NCBI RefSeq assembly: GCF_009730915.1
Contig: NC_052482.1
Span: 20,056,345-20,120,344, forward strand
Reading direction: 5' to 3'
DNA length: 64,000 nt
DNA from: Dioscorea cayenensis subsp. rotundata
Taxonomy: Eukaryota > Streptophyta > Magnoliopsida > Dioscoreales > Dioscoreaceae
The notes beneath the pieces were generated by a model. It was not told the DNA's origin. It did no database searches and saw only the letters and a list, made by a program, of their open reading frames with translations. This document shows positions 1-12,200 of this stretch, piece after piece (the first letter of the stretch is position 1; every line of letters begins with the position of its first letter). Both the position numbers and the translations under genes were made by a program.

Positions 1-1500
1 CTCTCAATTGTAGCAACTTTAGCCTTGTCCACCTCAATCCCTTTTCATGAAATTCTATGTCCCAACATGATACCCTCCAGGACTATGTAGTGGCATTTCT
101 CCCAACTAAGTACAAGGTTAGTCTCCTCACATCTTGCTAATACTCGTTCTACATTCCTGAGACACATATCAAAAGAGTTTCCAAATATAGTGAAATCATC
201 CATAAATACCTCCATTGTGTTCTCTACCATATCCTTAAATATTGCCATCATGCATCTCTGAAAGGTTGTAGGAGCATTGTACAATCTGAAAGGCATCCTG
301 TGGTATGTGAAACTCCCATATGTGTAGTTAAATGTGGTCTACTTTTGGTCTTCAATCATGATGGGAATCTAAAAATATCCTAAAATGAATCTAGAAAACA
401 ATAATGTGAGTACCCTACTAACATTTCTAGTATCAAGTCTAGAATGGCACTAAAAAGTGGCCCTTTCTGGTGGCGTCATTTAATTTCCTATAATCGATGC
501 ATACCTGCCATCCTACAGCTGTTCTAGTAGGTATGAGCTCGTTCTTCTTGTTGGTAATTACTATCATCCTCCCATTCTTTGGTAGAACTTGTACTAGACT
601 CACCCATGCATTTTCTAAAAAGGATAAATAATACCTAAATCCAAAAGTTTCATTACCTCAGCATTCACTACTTCCTTCATATTTGCATTTAGCCTTCATT
701 GAGGTAGGGCGGAGGGTTAGTGATAATCATCCATCAGGATCTTGTTGGTGTAAAAGAATGGGTTAATTCCTTTGATATCTGATATTTTACAAGAAATGGT
801 TCTCTTATACTTTTGTAAAACCTCCCAAACTTATTTCTATAGTTCCATAGTTAATCCTGCCGCAATGACCATTGGGAGTCATGATTCTTCTTCCAAAAAG
901 GCATACTCCATGTGATCTAGTAATATCTTTACTTCCAGGTTTAATAGACCCTCAATAAATGGTTTGAGTTGATTACCAACGTTCAATGTAACTCTGGTGA
1001 TGTTCTCTTCTTCCTTAGGAGCCTGATCATCATTAACATCATCGTTTAACTTGTACACCTCAGTTATCTCTTTGTTGATGTCTTTGCTCTACGAATTGTC
1101 AATTTCCAGAGAGTCTTCTACAGCGCTACTCATTGTTCTCTCTTCTGATCCCCATGTCTTCATTAACTTATAAAATGTTTCCAGTAAAGTTGTCTCTTCA
1201 TGCTGCCCAAAGAAAATGTTGAATGTAGGGTCCCACTTAACTGCATTGTTGTATTGCACATAAGACTTTTTCATTATATGGTGTTCAATCCACTAATCAA
1301 GCAAGGCTAGTACCCTTTACAACTGACAATCATACCTGCCATGAAAGGAAAGCTTTTCACAGTATTATGTAGCAACGATAGACACATGTGATAAACTGAA
1401 CTGACTGAAGTAAACACAAAAGATTAAATGGCTAAAATACTAAGCAACAAGTTTTCCTAGAATCTATTGACTATGTTTCCCAGGCAACGGTGCCAAAAAC
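1..1500 (-). mobile_element. Ty3/gypsy LTR retrotransposon, decayed pol fragment
   Basis: The minus-strand frame at 45-296 reads as gypsy reverse transcriptase: it starts MPFRLYNAPTTFQRCMMAIF and contains the FMDD catalytic core and a C-terminal LGHRIS. Upstream (about 300-720, in broken frames) the preceding RT motifs are visible, including ITNKKNELIPTRTAVGWQVC and CIDYRKLN. At 1479-1497 the minus strand reads TTTGGCACCGTTGCCTGGG, which resembles the tRNA-Asp-type primer binding site common in Athila/Tat elements. The body carries frameshifts and stops. Only about 0.8 kb separates RT from the primer site, so gag and protease have been lost or reduced. The element runs off the left window edge. 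Confidence 0.85.
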
Positions 1501-1501
1501 T

Positions 1502-3256
1502 TGATGGACATGTTTATAGGTGTGTAAATTATGCAATTATATAAGCATGCAAGTATGCATTTAGTACTACAATTGGTCCGTGATACCACAAGTGAACGAG
1601 TCATCAAGTAATACCTCGTGTGTGAACACAAGGGTCATTTTTCCCCAGGAATGGCGAGAGACTCCTATTACTTCCTTTTTACTTAATCAATAGCCTAATC
1701 ATTTATGCTTTTTCTTTAGTTTACTTATACAATACTATTAAACAATATAATTGCAGACGACGTTTAGCACACTTAGAAGGAGTTAGTAGTACGTACTATA
1801 ATTATGTTGATTATTAATTATGATAGGCGTTAAGTGTCAATCTATTCTTAGTTCAAACTAGGAAAATTCAAAGGCCTACTAGACCCAATAAGTCATGGAG
1901 ACTAGTTCTACACCACTAGGAACTTAAGATGGAATCTCTTCCACCCCAGCCTCCTAGGTTTGCCTTAAGTGTGGGAATCCCATGAGAAGAGACCAATCGG
2001 ACCCTAAGCCTAAGGGAGAATCAATCCCTAATCTAGAAACCTAGCTATGCCTAACCTCTTAGAGCATGCATAGATCTATCATGGCATGGCGATCATCAAC
2101 ATGGGGGTATAACCTCCTCATCCATATCAACATGTAACAATCAATTAAGAACATGCAATGATTATAAAAACAAGAACAATTTGTATTAATCAATCAAGAT
2201 TCATAAATAATAATCGAGGGACCTAGACATACAATTCCCCTCAAATTAGGTTCTCATGGATCATAACAAGCAAAGCATCAAAGCACAAGAGAACCACAAT
2301 CCCAAATAAAGAATAAATAAGCTTTTAGGGCCCGTTTGGATTGGGAATAAGAATGAGAAGGGGGGAATGAGAAGAAGGGAGGAATGAGAATGAGAATAGG
2401 GGGAAAGAGGAGGATAGTGATGAAGGTGTTTGGTTGGAGGGAATGAGAGTAAGGAATAGGAAAAAGTAAGAGAGAGATAAGATGAAAATTACATGTATAC
2501 CCATTTTTGTAAATAAAATCATTTGTATAAAATAATGAATTATGTTTAATAATAACTATTTAACATTATTTATTATTAAATATTAAATATTCAGAATATA
2601 ATAATTTACTTTAATTTATTATAATTAAATACTTAAAATTAATGTAGTTAATTCACAAATTTAATTAACATATTATAATAATTAAAATAATCATAGTTAA
2701 AAAAATAATGATGTTTTATTATGTTAATCAATATTTAAATATGATATAATAATTTAAATTATTATAATTAATTATTTAAAGTAATAATTTTTTATTAACA
2801 TATAATTAATTAACAAAAGTACAAAAATTTCATTTATAAAATAATTTAAATATCACGTTTTTAATTATGATTTATTTAAAATTTATATAATTAAATTTAT
2901 TAATTATATTAATTTTAAATATTAATTAAAATTAAAGAGAGGGGTAATATGGGTATTAAACCCTACTACCTCTCTCATAAATGCCATTACCCCCAATTTT
3001 GAGGGTAATGGGAATCCCATTGATGGGATGGTCCAACTATCCCATCAAACAATAGGGCTTCCATTACCTTAACCCAAACATGGGAGTGGGATGCATGGGT
3101 GATTGTGATTGCAACTCCCAATGATCAAATCCAGGATCCAAACGCCCCTTAATGTATTCCTAGACTAACTCTCTCCAGTAGTTCTCGAAAGGTTGGGGAT
3201 TAGAGGATCACAAGATTGTTCGGATTACGTGTGTCACTCCCACGCCTCTGACACAC
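1502..3256 (-). repeat. LTR remnant of the minus-strand gypsy element, split by a MITE
   Basis: Directly outside the primer-binding-like site a TG dinucleotide starts sequence resembling the inverted 3' end of Athila-type LTRs (accacaagtgaacgagtcatcaagtaat near 1580-1610, compared with the similar tracts at 3285 and 4258). The remnant continues to about 2327 and resumes after the MITE at 3152. The outer limit is approximate, because the next LTR-like end begins near 3257. Confidence 0.5.
2328..3148. mobile_element. PIF/Harbinger-type MITE with TTA target duplication
   Basis: An 821-bp element with terminal inverted repeats: left GGGCCCGTTTGGATT, right (reverse complement) GGGGCGTTTGGATC. It is flanked by TTA on both sides (2325-2327 and 3149-3151), the target size and sequence typical of PIF/Harbinger. 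The ends are purine-rich on the left and carry matching CCCATTACC-type sequence on the right. The core (2520-2930) is almost pure A/T. No transposase ORF is present, so it is non-autonomous. It lies within the LTR remnant and is therefore younger than it. Confidence 0.8.
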
Positions 3257-3697
3257 CAATTTACATGCGCGTAGTGCAAGTGCACGGATGTTGAAGTAAT
3301 AAAGTACAAAACGAGTCGGGTAGTCGAATCCACAGGGAATAGGGTTACTAGTACTAATTGCTTCTCTCCTATCTAACTAAATGATAAATGGGATGATGTG
3401 ATGATCTAATGTGCAAAGAAATGAATATCGAAATAGGTATAATAAAGGGAGATCTCAATCAATAAAAGTGTGGTATTTAGGAAATACTTCCCCTAGGATT
3501 CGGTTATTAGGTACTAGGTATGTAACAAAGTGTTTCTCAAATGAGCAGGTTTAGTCATGGAAATCCAAAGATAATCTGATTCTGCCTATAAATCACCGAT
3601 AATGGTCCCCTATAAGATCCCGGTGGAGAAAACGCTCAATCTCAACACCTCACACCACATATGGCTGCAAAGCACTCTAGGGATTCCAAAAGGTGTA
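3257..3697 (-). repeat. LTR piece (R/U5 half), minus orientation
   Basis: Begins TGACACACC followed by gcaagtgcacggatgttgaa and aataaag, the inverted 3' end of the same LTR family seen in plus orientation at 7570-7676. It stops abruptly at 3697, where a plus-orientation LTR start (TGATAAGTGCTT) follows. No coding capacity; small ORFs here are accidental. Confidence 0.6.
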
Positions 3698-4230
3698 TCT
3701 GATAAGTGCTTCAGTAGGTATATTTTTTTATATGTTTTACATGCATTGAACATTATTTTTACCATGGTTTATATCTCATATATTGTATTTGGTGTTCTTT
3801 TGTGCAATTAGGTTGTGAATGCCTTTAAGGGAGAAAAGGAAGCAAAGATAGGCTATAAAGAACCATTTTGGGAGTTCTTATTCAATCCAAGATTCAAGAC
3901 GCAAGAGGAGTTCATAAACATGGAGGTGTGTGCCAACTTCCAAGAGAATTCAAGCCAATTTTCTAGTCGGAAGGACATAAAGGCAGTAACATCTCCATGC
4001 TCCTACTCTTTGTGAAGAATGCAAAACCTTTAAAATGATGAGTAGATGAACAAATGTCTTATAACCTTCCATAGGGATGTGCGCGACAATGTGGCGACAA
4101 AAGAAACATTTTTGAACCGTGGTTATGAAGAGACTATAGCTCAGTACTCTAGTAAAACAATGAAACATTTTACTATAGCAGCACTTTAGCAGAAACATTA
4201 TTCACATGACCATATGAAAATTCCATGTCA
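3698..4230 (+). repeat. LTR piece (U3 half), plus orientation
   Basis: Starts TGATAAGTGCTTCAGTAGG and shows the layout of the other two LTR starts in this stack (5254 and 5788): ttttgtgcaattaggttgtga, then gtgtgtgccaacttccaaga and aaaggcagtaacat. It ends where the inverted LTR end TGATACACCCC begins near 4231. The short ORFs at 3602-3811 and 3815-4015 fall inside it and are not genes. Confidence 0.6.
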
Positions 4231-5253
4231 CTGATACACCCCTTGCGTGTGTGTACCACAAGTGCACGAGTTGTCGAAGTAATAAAGTGCCCTGGTGAGT
4301 GAGAAGTCGTATCCATAGGGAATAGTTCTCGAAACACAAGAATTTCTATTTAACTATAGTGAAAATGATTGAGGAGTTGTGTGAACAATATTAATGCAAA
4401 TTAAACTAAAGCAAAGAAAAAAAAGTGCAATAGGAATAAGGAGAGGCAATCGACAGAAAATGGGGCACCCAGACATTGCTCACTCTAGGACTATTGTTTC
4501 AAGTGCAAAACTAATTATTATGCCTCCTAACTAATGTTTAATTAGTTGTGGAAATCTAAATACACACAGTCCCAAACCTAAGGTCAACCGTAACTAACAC
4601 TACCCTATGCCCCGTGAAAGGGATACTCTCGATGCCTTAACAGTGTGGGGTTGCATGAAGCTCTAGGGACTCAAAGTGGTAAACCCTTTTTCCTAAAATA
4701 GATCTAACCTTTTGGTCTAGGAGAAAGACCCTAGTCACGATTAAGCCCCAGCTCTAATGATTACTTTAACACTTCACTCTATTACTTGCACAACTAAGCC
4801 CCAGTTGAGTTTGTCTATTAGCAGTTCACTCTATCATTACCGCAAAAGAACTCTTGGAATGTAGATGTAGAATAAACCCCCTTGGAAGGGAAATGGTACG
4901 TTTCACTACCTCTGGACTCACCCTCTCGACCCTCGCCAACCTTGCTTTGTCTAATCCTAACGAGTGTCACTCATAAACAAGGATTACCAAGATGGATTCT
5001 CAACCCTAGTGTCACTTTAAGGTAAAATCAATACAACAAGTATTCAACTATGGAACTCAATTAAAACATCAATTAAAGAAGCATAATAAAGGTTAATGAA
5101 ACAAAATCATCCTAAGGTTTACAAGTCCAAGCAGGCACTAGAGGTTTAGCTCTCCATGGAGCAATACACAATCAACAATAAAATCAATAGTGAAAATATG
5201 CAATCCATAGATAAACCCCTCTTGTAGTCTGTAGCGATGGTCTTGTGGAGCCT
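4231..5253 (-). repeat. LTR piece (R/U5 half), minus orientation, interrupted at 5254
   Basis: Begins TGATACACCCCTTGCGTGTG, the reverse complement of a typical LTR 3' end. It then matches, in reverse, the R/U5 part of the plus LTR at 6590-7640; for example ggtttagctctccatgga at 5141-5158 is the inverse of the tract near 6700-6720. It is cut at 5253 within the segment that corresponds to ctccacaagaccatcg (about 6620 in the full LTR). Confidence 0.65.
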
Positions 5254-5787
5254 GATAAGTGCTTGTGTGATAAGAATACGAAGTGTTCTTTTCTTATGAT
5301 GAGCATTACTTTTAGTAGGTTTAAACACTAATACATGTGTATTTGTGTTCTTTTGCGCATGTAAGGTTGTGAAGCTAAGTATTGAGAAAAGAAACCAAAA
5401 GAAAATTGTAAATACACTATTTGGTGGAATCTTGGAAGGAACAAACACGAAGACACAAGTGGGACTCTAGGATTCGTGAATGTGTGCCAACCTCCATGAA
5501 TTCAAATCATTATAGTGACTTGGAGGGGCACAAAGGCAGTCACATTTGCATATCCCGATTTGTGCATTGATAACAAGATCTTCACTAACGAAGCCTTTGA
5601 TTGAAGAAGAGTTACGATCTACGGCATAAACGTGTGCCCGTTTATCTTGTCTCGATGAAAAGTGTAAAATTGGAAGTGTTTTGGCCGAGTATTGTAGCAG
5701 ATTGGTGTAGTGAAATATTGTAGCAGTTACTATTCCTGAGAATACACACAGGCGTGTGGAAATTTCCCATGCTCGTGAGGAAATTTG
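5254..5787 (+). repeat. LTR piece (U3 half), plus orientation
   Basis: Starts TGATAAGTGCTTGTGTGATA and parallels the full LTR at 5788: the same cgaagtgttc, gagcattactttt and ggcacaaaggcagtcaca blocks in the same order. It ends inside the region that in the full LTR holds the cacgggcgtgtgg hairpin (here acacaggcgtgtggaaattt at about 5744-5763), where the next LTR begins. Confidence 0.65.
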
Positions 5788-7676
5788 ATAAGTCTTGTGC
5801 GATATGAATGCGAAGCGTTCATTCCTTATGTTGAGCATTACTTTTCTCAGGTTTTTACATTAATATGTGTGTTTTTATGTTACTTTTATGCAGGTAGGGT
5901 TGTGAGGCCGAGTATGAAGGAAATAGGCCAATGTGGATCATAATGCACCTATTTTGGAGGAGATCTTCAAACGCGAAGACATAGGACAGGTGTGAGATGC
6001 TAGAGTGTGTGTCAACCTCCTCGCATTCGAGTGAGCACATCCATTTGGAGGCACAAAGGCAGTCACACTCGATCATTCTGACTTATGCATATAAGAACAA
6101 GAGCTCCACCAACATGTATATCATTGAAGAAGCAAGTGATTCACGACATGAACATGTGCCCGTTTGTGTTACCCCAATGAAAGTATGGAATTGGGAAGTT
6201 ATTCAGGTTGAAGTCTGTAGTAGAGAACTGTAGAAGTACTGTAGCAGCACTGTTCACAGCCGGCCGAGAAATCCGAGAAACAGAGAATCCACACGGGCGT
6301 GTGGAAATTATCCACGCCCGTGTGGAAATTCCGCACGGGCGCGTGTAGCGTCCACGCCCATGGAGTTGCCCGATTCCAGCCCTATTTCAAGCCGATTCAG
6401 CCCCGATTTTGGTATTCTTTTCTCCATCTTTTCCCCAACTTGAGAGAGGGCTTCGGCTAGGGTTTTGAGGGGTATTGGCTAGGGTTTTGGAGATGTTCTA
6501 CGGCTCCGACATCGCACGTTGTTTGGAAGAAGGTTATTGGGAGAGCTTTCGTCGGCATCGATCCGGCGAGGTGTATCCTAGGCCGGACAAAGGATCCCTT
6601 GCGACGAGTAGAGGACTCTCCACAAGACCATCGACACAACCATCGAGTGGGTTTCTTTATGGATTCATTGCTTTTATATTTGATTTCTTTGATTGTACTT
6701 AGCTCCATGGAGAGCTAAACCCCTAGTAGGTACTTGGGTGATTGTGAACCCTAGGATGTATTTGTTTCATTAAACTTCTTTATTATGCTTTCAATAAATT
6801 GATGTTTATTGTGAGTTCCAACCTTGAATGCTTGATTGTATGAACATTTCCCCTAGAGTGACACTAGGGTTGAGAGTTCTTGTTGGTAACCTTGTGAGTG
6901 AGTGACACACCACGAGCGTTAGACAAAGCTAGGTTGGAGAGGGTTGAGAGGGTGAGTCGAGAGGTACAGGAGCGTCCCCTTTTTCCCTCTTACGTGATAG
7001 ATTCTACCTCCGTTCCTCGAGTTCTTTGCGGCCATAATAGAGTGAATGGTCTAAGGGATGAATCTCCGCTGGGGCTTAGTTGCGTGTGCAACGGAGTGAA
7101 GCGTTGAGGGGATCTTAGTATCTAGGGCTTAATTGTGGTTAGGGACCTTCCGCCTGGACCAAAGGGTTAGGTCTGTAATTAGGAAGAGATTTATCACCTG
7201 GAATCCCTAGAGCTCATTGCAACTTTATTCGAGTGCGAGGTTGAGAGGTTATTTAATCTCTCCTCCGGGACATGAATAGAGTTAGGTATAGTTGACCTTA
7301 GATTTAGGACTATGTATGTAAGGATTTCCGCGACTCACCATTGCATTGATTAGGAAGCATAATAGAGAGTTCTTGCACTTGAAGCAATTATCCTAGGTGA
7401 AGCATCATCCGAGTACCCCATCTTTATCGATTGCCTTACCTCCTCCTTACTTTTGCTCTCTTACTTGTTGCTTTTAATTGTTGAAAATTGAATCATTGTC
7501 ACATTTATCATTGTTAATATTTCATATAGATAAGAATCGAATTAAGTGTCTTTACTTCCTCCTCCCTGTGGATTCGATACCCGCTCACCCGGGTTTATTA
7601 CTTCGATAAACCCGTGCACTTGCGGGATATACGCAAGGGGAACTTGTCAAAATTCCACAGACCCGTATGGCATATC
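5788..7676 (+). repeat. Near-complete Athila-like LTR, plus orientation
   Basis: About 1.9 kb from TGATAAGTCTTGTGCGATAT to an ATATCA end, with internal tracts shared with every other LTR piece in this stack. The 3' part reads tttattacttcgataaaccc, cgtgcacttgcggg and atacgcaaggggaac, the sense version of the inverted ends at 3257 and 4231. Whether it is a 5' LTR, 3' LTR or solo LTR cannot be told, because the sequence runs into the N gap 12 bases later. ORFs inside it (5997-6233, 6475-6702, 6898-7107) resemble no protein I know. Confidence 0.7.
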
Positions 7677-7688
7677 AACAGGGGGGTG

Positions 7689-8688
7689 NNNNNNNNNNNN
7701 NNNNNNNNNNNNNNNNNNNNNNNNNNNNNNNNNNNNNNNNNNNNNNNNNNNNNNNNNNNNNNNNNNNNNNNNNNNNNNNNNNNNNNNNNNNNNNNNNNNN
7801 NNNNNNNNNNNNNNNNNNNNNNNNNNNNNNNNNNNNNNNNNNNNNNNNNNNNNNNNNNNNNNNNNNNNNNNNNNNNNNNNNNNNNNNNNNNNNNNNNNNN
7901 NNNNNNNNNNNNNNNNNNNNNNNNNNNNNNNNNNNNNNNNNNNNNNNNNNNNNNNNNNNNNNNNNNNNNNNNNNNNNNNNNNNNNNNNNNNNNNNNNNNN
8001 NNNNNNNNNNNNNNNNNNNNNNNNNNNNNNNNNNNNNNNNNNNNNNNNNNNNNNNNNNNNNNNNNNNNNNNNNNNNNNNNNNNNNNNNNNNNNNNNNNNN
8101 NNNNNNNNNNNNNNNNNNNNNNNNNNNNNNNNNNNNNNNNNNNNNNNNNNNNNNNNNNNNNNNNNNNNNNNNNNNNNNNNNNNNNNNNNNNNNNNNNNNN
8201 NNNNNNNNNNNNNNNNNNNNNNNNNNNNNNNNNNNNNNNNNNNNNNNNNNNNNNNNNNNNNNNNNNNNNNNNNNNNNNNNNNNNNNNNNNNNNNNNNNNN
8301 NNNNNNNNNNNNNNNNNNNNNNNNNNNNNNNNNNNNNNNNNNNNNNNNNNNNNNNNNNNNNNNNNNNNNNNNNNNNNNNNNNNNNNNNNNNNNNNNNNNN
8401 NNNNNNNNNNNNNNNNNNNNNNNNNNNNNNNNNNNNNNNNNNNNNNNNNNNNNNNNNNNNNNNNNNNNNNNNNNNNNNNNNNNNNNNNNNNNNNNNNNNN
8501 NNNNNNNNNNNNNNNNNNNNNNNNNNNNNNNNNNNNNNNNNNNNNNNNNNNNNNNNNNNNNNNNNNNNNNNNNNNNNNNNNNNNNNNNNNNNNNNNNNNN
8601 NNNNNNNNNNNNNNNNNNNNNNNNNNNNNNNNNNNNNNNNNNNNNNNNNNNNNNNNNNNNNNNNNNNNNNNNNNNNNNNNNNNNNNNN
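7689..8688. other. Assembly gap (1000 N)
   Basis: Exactly 1000 unknown bases: a scaffold placeholder rather than a measured length. It follows the LTR end, so retrotransposon interior is probably missing. Open frames that run through it are artefacts. Confidence 0.99.
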
Positions 8689-9205
8689 AACACTTGCTAA
8701 ATCAACAAATGTACTAAAATTTCAAAGCAGGACATGACCATAATCACAAAAGAGGAAGCTTCAAAGAGAAATGAAAGAAGCCATGTAAAAGTTAAACATG
8801 TACACTTTAATCCTCTTGTCTCACGTTTCTTCAGTACTCATAATATCTATATGTACGTCCTTTTCTCTAGAAGGCTAACTTAAGTGATCACAATAAGTTA
8901 ATAGCACCACCTCAGCTCAAAACCTCATTCATCTCCTCATTTGACCACCAACTTCTGTTTCACAAACTTTGCCTCCGCTTTAATTGACCAAATCCACATA
9001 ATATTAACTTTTTTATGTATTTACATATAAATTTTAGAAAAGGTTCAATACTCGGAAACTAAGACATCTCTCATTCAATGAAAGACCTCATGATTTAGCG
9101 CACGTTTTTAACCAATTTTGCCTATTAATACCAAAATAATAAGTAAACCACATGCATATACTTAAGTTATATTGATGCATTATCATCAATCCTTAGAGAC
9201 CTCTC
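8689..9205 (+). promoter_or_regulatory. Upstream region of the JOX-type gene
   Basis: 517 bases between the gap and the dioxygenase start, AT-rich and without a coding signal. It should hold the proximal promoter and 5' leader of the gene, but I see no TATA box or cis-element that I would defend by eye. Confidence 0.3.
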
Positions 9206-12200
9206 ATGGAATATTGCATGGAAGACTGGCCGGAGCCAATCATCAACGTTCAGTCCATTGCCGAAAGCGGAGACACCATCGTCCCTTATCGTTACATAAA
9301 ACCGCCTTCCCATCGGCCGGAAATCCTAAAATCAACACCACAAGAACAAACCATACCAGTGATTAACCTTGCAGGGTTAGAAGGTGATGAACATGCATGC
9401 AATGCCACAATGCATGAGATCTCAGTTGCATGCAAAGAATGGGGGTTCTTTCAAATAGTGAACCATGGTGTGAGACCAGAGTTAATGGAGAGAACAAGAC
9501 AAGTATGGAGAGACTTCTTTCATCTACCAATGGAGGAGAAAATCAAGTATGCTAATACTCCAAAAACCTATGAAGGTTATGGCAGTCGTCTGGGGATTGA
9601 AAAAGGTGCCATTCTTGATTGGGGTGACTACTTCTTCCTTAACCTCCTCCCTTTGTCTCTCAAGAACCATAACAAGTGGCCATGCCTCCCTGAAACTCTT
9701 AGGTAAACATCTATATATATATATATATTATATATACATAAACAAATGCATGCTTACATGGCTACGTACGTAAATGATTTATATATATAGGGAGACGGTT
9801 GAAGAGTGTGGGGGAGAGGTGGTGAAGTTTTGTGAGAAGGTGATGAAGATGGTGTCAAAGAGTTTGGGGTTGGAGGAGGAGTACATGAAGAGAGTGTTTG
9901 GAGGGTATGGTGATGAAGGAGTAGGGGTGACCATGAGAGCCAACTACTACCCTAGATGTCCTCAGCCGGAGCTCACTCTGGGGCTGTCACCGCACTCGGA
10001 TCCCGGTGGAGTCACTGTGTTGCTCGCCGACGAGCGTGTTCAAGGACTTCAGGTTCACAAGGATGGTGCTTGGGTTACTGTTCAACCACTTCCTCATGCT
10101 TTCATAGTCAATCTTGGAGACCAAATTCAGGTCACATTTTTTCTCACTCTCTTTGCTTTTTATTTCTTTATTTTTAAAGATTCTTGGTGTGTTTTCTATT
10201 AAAAATATGTTTATTTTAATTATTTGAAACAAATGTGTTTTTGTTTGATGTTAAGATCCACAATGACCCTACTTCAAAGGTTGCATATGAATAAACATTG
10301 ATTAAAGGGAGGACACTTAATCAATGTTTATTCATTAGTCAAAATTTTATAATTTATCAGTTGAACTATTGATTTTTTTTAGTCAAAATTTTCATTGGTT
10401 GCTTTTAAAACAAGTTGGTTTTAAATTAAGTTAGGTTTTGACATGATTATTCGTACTCAACTCCAAGTACTTTGTTTAGAAAAACATGTTGATTTCATAT
10501 GACTTAATTATTAGTATGTTTGTATATAAAGAAGCAGTGGCAGATCTTCACACTTTGTCAAAAAAAGAACTCAACTGTAAATAATAAAAATATTATGTAT
10601 AAGTTTAAAATTTTAAATTTAAATTTAAATATATGCCGTAGAGCTTCCGTAAATGATATGGTTGAGATGAAAATACCATTTATAAAGAGGTAAGCAGAGT
10701 TTCCGCATAAATAATAAAAAATGGAGTATATAAAGACGCATGTAGAGCTTCCATAGATGACTAATTTGAATAGGAGAGGTGTTAATAAGGGTGAATGGAT
10801 ATGATTTATTTTATTACTGTTGTGATGGAAAATCATATGGTTAAGATGAAAATACTGTTTATCCCATTTTTTATTGTACTACTACTCAACTGTTTAAAAA
10901 ACACTAATTATGGAATAAATGATGTTAATCATTGGATTTCAATCCAACAGGTGGGAGAGAACGTTCTTAGATAATTATCAACAATATTCTCTGAAAACTG
11001 GCTCTCTAAATATATACCTAATATATATATATATATATAAAGTAAGAATTTTTTTACTTTTGGGCCTATATATATTAAATAAAAAAAAATTTCAACTTTT
11101 GGGAGGTTGGCCTCCTTTTCCAAGATGTCTACTACGGTCCATCCTTGTAAAGATAGTGACTCTTTTTCTTTTCCAGTGAGAAATTGAGATCAACTCCCTC
11201 TCACGACATTATTGGTTGAGGTGAATAATCCGTCCACCTTCTCAAAAAAAAATCTATTATAAAAAATCTAAAAACCACACAGTTATTGTATTAAGAAAAT
11301 ATATAAATGTGTTATATTGTTTAGCAAGTTTACCAGTAATGATTTGATATTTAGGAGTCGATAAATAGATAAGTCAATTTTAAGACTAGAATCCATCACA
11401 TACTTATCAGACCCAACTCGGGCATTAATCCGGTCGAGGCTCTGGGTCTTAGGTCAATTTGTTCAACCGTCGGTCATTTGGGTCAATGCTAGGTTAATAG
11501 AAATATTTTAAAGTATTATTTTTAAAATTATAAATTATTTTAAATTATATAAAGATATATAATAATATTAATGAATTATTAGTTATCAAATAAATAATTT
11601 GATGGAAAAAATAGAAAAAAAAACAATTGTTAATGCCTTATTTGGAAGCAGTAGAAAAGAGGAAAAAAACATAAACTTAACAAAATTACATATACACCCT
11701 TCAACTTATTAGAAAAAAAAAATCAAAGGATGAAAATGTCACTTCAATTATAAATTATTGATCCGGCCGAGTTAAGGAAACTCAGATGGGTCACTGGGTT
11801 TGACCCGGTTAAAGCAGGTCAAGCTGGGTCAAAGCGAGTTGATTGCATAAAAGGTCTAATTAGAGACCCGGACCGGTTTAAGCACCGGGTCATCAGGTCA
11901 ACCGGTCCGACCATTGGGCCGATCCGGATTTAATAACTATGATCCATCTAATTAAAAATAATAGATTCATGCTTCGATACTAATTAGCACATAATTAATT
12001 AAGATGTCATGTGATATTATGCAACAATTTGAGTCAAAATAATTATTAGATAAAGTAAATAGATTAAAGTGATAACTTCAAAGAAGAAAAATTTATATGA
12101 TGATTTGAACAATCTATATATATAATATGTCAACTACGGACGTTCTCCGTAGAACACTTGTAGTTATTAACGGTGTCGGTATCAAATGAAGAGAGAGACA

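Noticed and set aside
5146-6708. ORFs of 60-123 aa in the LTR stack
   Set aside because: They lie inside LTR sequence shared by several copies and are not conserved between those copies.
7546-8737. Long open frames on both strands across the gap
   Set aside because: They consist almost wholly of N translated as X; no real coding sequence.
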